Source of the DNA: Anaerolineae bacterium
Lineage (GTDB): Bacteria > Chloroflexota > Anaerolineae > J102
Direction of reading: 5' to 3'
DNA length: 5,450 nt
NCBI GenBank assembly: GCA_015493675.1
Contig: WGCR01000326.1
Span: 1-5,450 of the forward strand
Shown here: positions 4,530 to 5,450 of the stretch, piece after piece
Layout of the letters: every line of letters begins with the position of its first letter
How positions within the stretch are numbered: position 1 is the first letter of the stretch
Position numbers and translations under genes: made by a program
The notes under the pieces: model-generated
Told to the model about the DNA's origin: nothing
Database searches by the model: none
The model's input: the letters and a program-made list of their open reading frames with translations, nothing else

Positions 4530-5450
4530 ATGGCAGTATCTCTCGATAACGCCATCGATCTCTCATTGATGGACGATATTTTCGAAGAATTGGGGGGGAG
4601 GGAAGAATCACTGATCCCTGTTTTGGAAAAGGCTCAGGCGCTGTATGGGTCACTTTCGCTGCTGATCTATCAGCATATCGCCAAAAAGCTGAAGATGCCG
4701 GTGAATAAAGTGTACAGCACGGCCACATTTTACGCGCTTTTCGCCACCGCTCCCGAAGAGGAGCATGTCATTCGCGTCTGCCGGGACGGGGCTTGCGCCC
4801 TGCACGGGGCGGATGCGGTTTATGAGGCGGGACGCGAAGCGTTGGGCGATCAAGTGGTGCCGTATAGCTGCCTGGGGCATTGCCACGCCGGGCCCGCGGC
4901 GATGGTGGATGATTTCATTGTCACCCACCTCACGCCCGAGAGCTGGTCGGGCGAATGGCCGCCCGCGGTGGACATGCAGCCCGTCCCCATGCTCACGCCC
5001 GAGCCGGAGCGCCGCCTGCTGGCCCGCATCGGCCAGATCGACCCCGAATCGCTGGAGGACGCCCGGGCCACGGGCGCCTACGCGGGCCTGGCCCGGGCCC
5101 TACACGATTTTTCGCCGCGGCAGGTCACCGATGAGGTGATCGCGTCGGGCCTGCAAGGCCGCGGGGGTGCGGGCTTCCCCACCGGACGCAAGTGGGCCTT
5201 CACCGCTGCGGCGGAGGCCGACGCCAAGTACATCATCTGCAACGCGGATGAGTCGGAGCCGGGCACGTTCAAGGACCGGGCGCTGATGGAGGGCGACCCC
5301 CATCGCCTCATCGAAGGGATCATCCTGGCGGGTTACGCGGTGGGAGCAGCCCACGGCGTCATCTATATCCGCGGCGAATACGGGGTGGCCTATCATCGCC
5401 TGGAGCGGGCCCTGGAACAGGCCCGAGCCGCAAATCTGCTGGGAGAAAAC
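4530..5450 (+). CDS. NuoE-NuoF fusion, NADH-oxidising flavoprotein subunit (partial, C-terminus beyond window)
   Basis: An open frame of 307 codons runs to the right edge. Residues about 14-135 form a NuoE-like thioredoxin-fold [2Fe-2S] domain, with a helical start (LIPVLEKAQALYG), the KVYSTATFYALF signature (60-71), and four cluster cysteines C84, C89, C114 and C118 spaced C-x4-C and C-x3-C. After a linker, a NuoF (51-kDa) domain begins. It carries the FMN/NADH-binding GLQGRGGAGFPTGRKW (207-222), CNADESEPGTFKDR (237-250), IEGIILAGYA (261-270) and YIRGEYGVAYHRL (279-291). The remaining NuoF half with the SLBB domain and the [4Fe-4S] cysteines would lie outside. The family passes electrons from NADH through FMN to iron-sulfur clusters. 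Fused forms occur in complex I of some bacteria, in HoxF-type NAD-hydrogenases and in NAD-linked formate dehydrogenases; which one applies depends on genes not shown. A seven-G run at 4592-4598 lies within the coding region without breaking the frame. Confidence 0.92.
   Translation, partial: MAVSLDNAIDLSLMDDIFEELGGREESLIPVLEKAQALYGSLSLLIYQHIAKKLKMPVNKVYSTATFYALFATAPEEEHVIRVCRDGACALHGADAVYEAGREALGDQVVPYSCLGHCHAGPAAMVDDFIVTHLTPESWSGEWPPAVDMQPVPMLTPEPERRLLARIGQIDPESLEDARATGAYAGLARALHDFSPRQVTDEVIASGLQGRGGAGFPTGRKWAFTAAAEADAKYIICNADESEPGTFKDRALMEGDPHRLIEGIILAGYAVGAAHGVIYIRGEYGVAYHRLERALEQARAANLLGEN

Noticed and set aside
4306..4569. Small plus-strand frame (87 codons) in the leader of the NuoE-NuoF gene
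   Set aside because: It starts at TTG within the promoter -35, has no ribosome binding site, spans the repeat region and overlaps the real start; the protein looks random.

Overview
The window carries six protein genes on alternating strands. Two of them run off the window edges, and no RNA gene, IS element or CRISPR array was found. The genes are GC-rich, while the spacers are more AT-rich and carry 7-bp-period repeats. An F420-type (Ddn-family) flavin/deazaflavin protein, a NuoE-NuoF fusion and heptad repeats in the spacers together suggest a free-living bacterium, perhaps of the Chloroflexota (Anaerolineae/Caldilineae-like). This placement is inference from gene content and from memory of similar repeats; no marker gene here proves it.

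Layout. (1) 1-473, minus: 5' part of a TsaC/Sua5/YrdC threonylcarbamoyl-AMP synthase gene (tRNA t6A synthesis). (2) 474-679: divergent promoter region. (3) 680-1570, plus: complete YfeX-like dye-decolorizing (DyP-type) heme peroxidase. (4) 1562-1611: tandem 7-bp repeat that supplies the last two codons and the stop of the peroxidase gene and fills nearly all of the short gap to the next gene. (5) 1623-2966, plus: complete PepV-type M20 zinc dipeptidase. (6) 2967-3109: convergent junction with three consecutive hairpins. (7) 3095-3598, minus: Ddn-family deazaflavin-dependent oxidoreductase, the second gene of a two-gene unit led by (8) 3610-4230, minus: class I SAM-dependent methyltransferase. 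(9) 4231-4529: divergent spacer with a good sigma70-like promoter, a palindrome at its predicted start site, degenerate heptad repeats in opposite orientations, and a hairpin followed by a T-run. (10) 4530 to window end, plus: NADH-oxidising flavoprotein with an N-terminal NuoE-like [2Fe-2S] domain fused to a NuoF-like FMN/NADH domain.

How the genes relate. The peroxidase and dipeptidase share direction and a 52-base gap, so they are probably co-transcribed, but no common pathway is evident. The methyltransferase and Ddn-like gene are 11 bases apart and very likely form an operon. The NuoE-NuoF fusion starts what is probably a larger redox cluster (complex I, NAD-linked formate dehydrogenase or HoxF-type hydrogenase module) beyond the right edge. 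The least ordinary features are the 7-bp-period repeats shared by two separate spacers and the structured leader of the NuoE-NuoF gene. I see no clear evidence of a wholly new system in this window.
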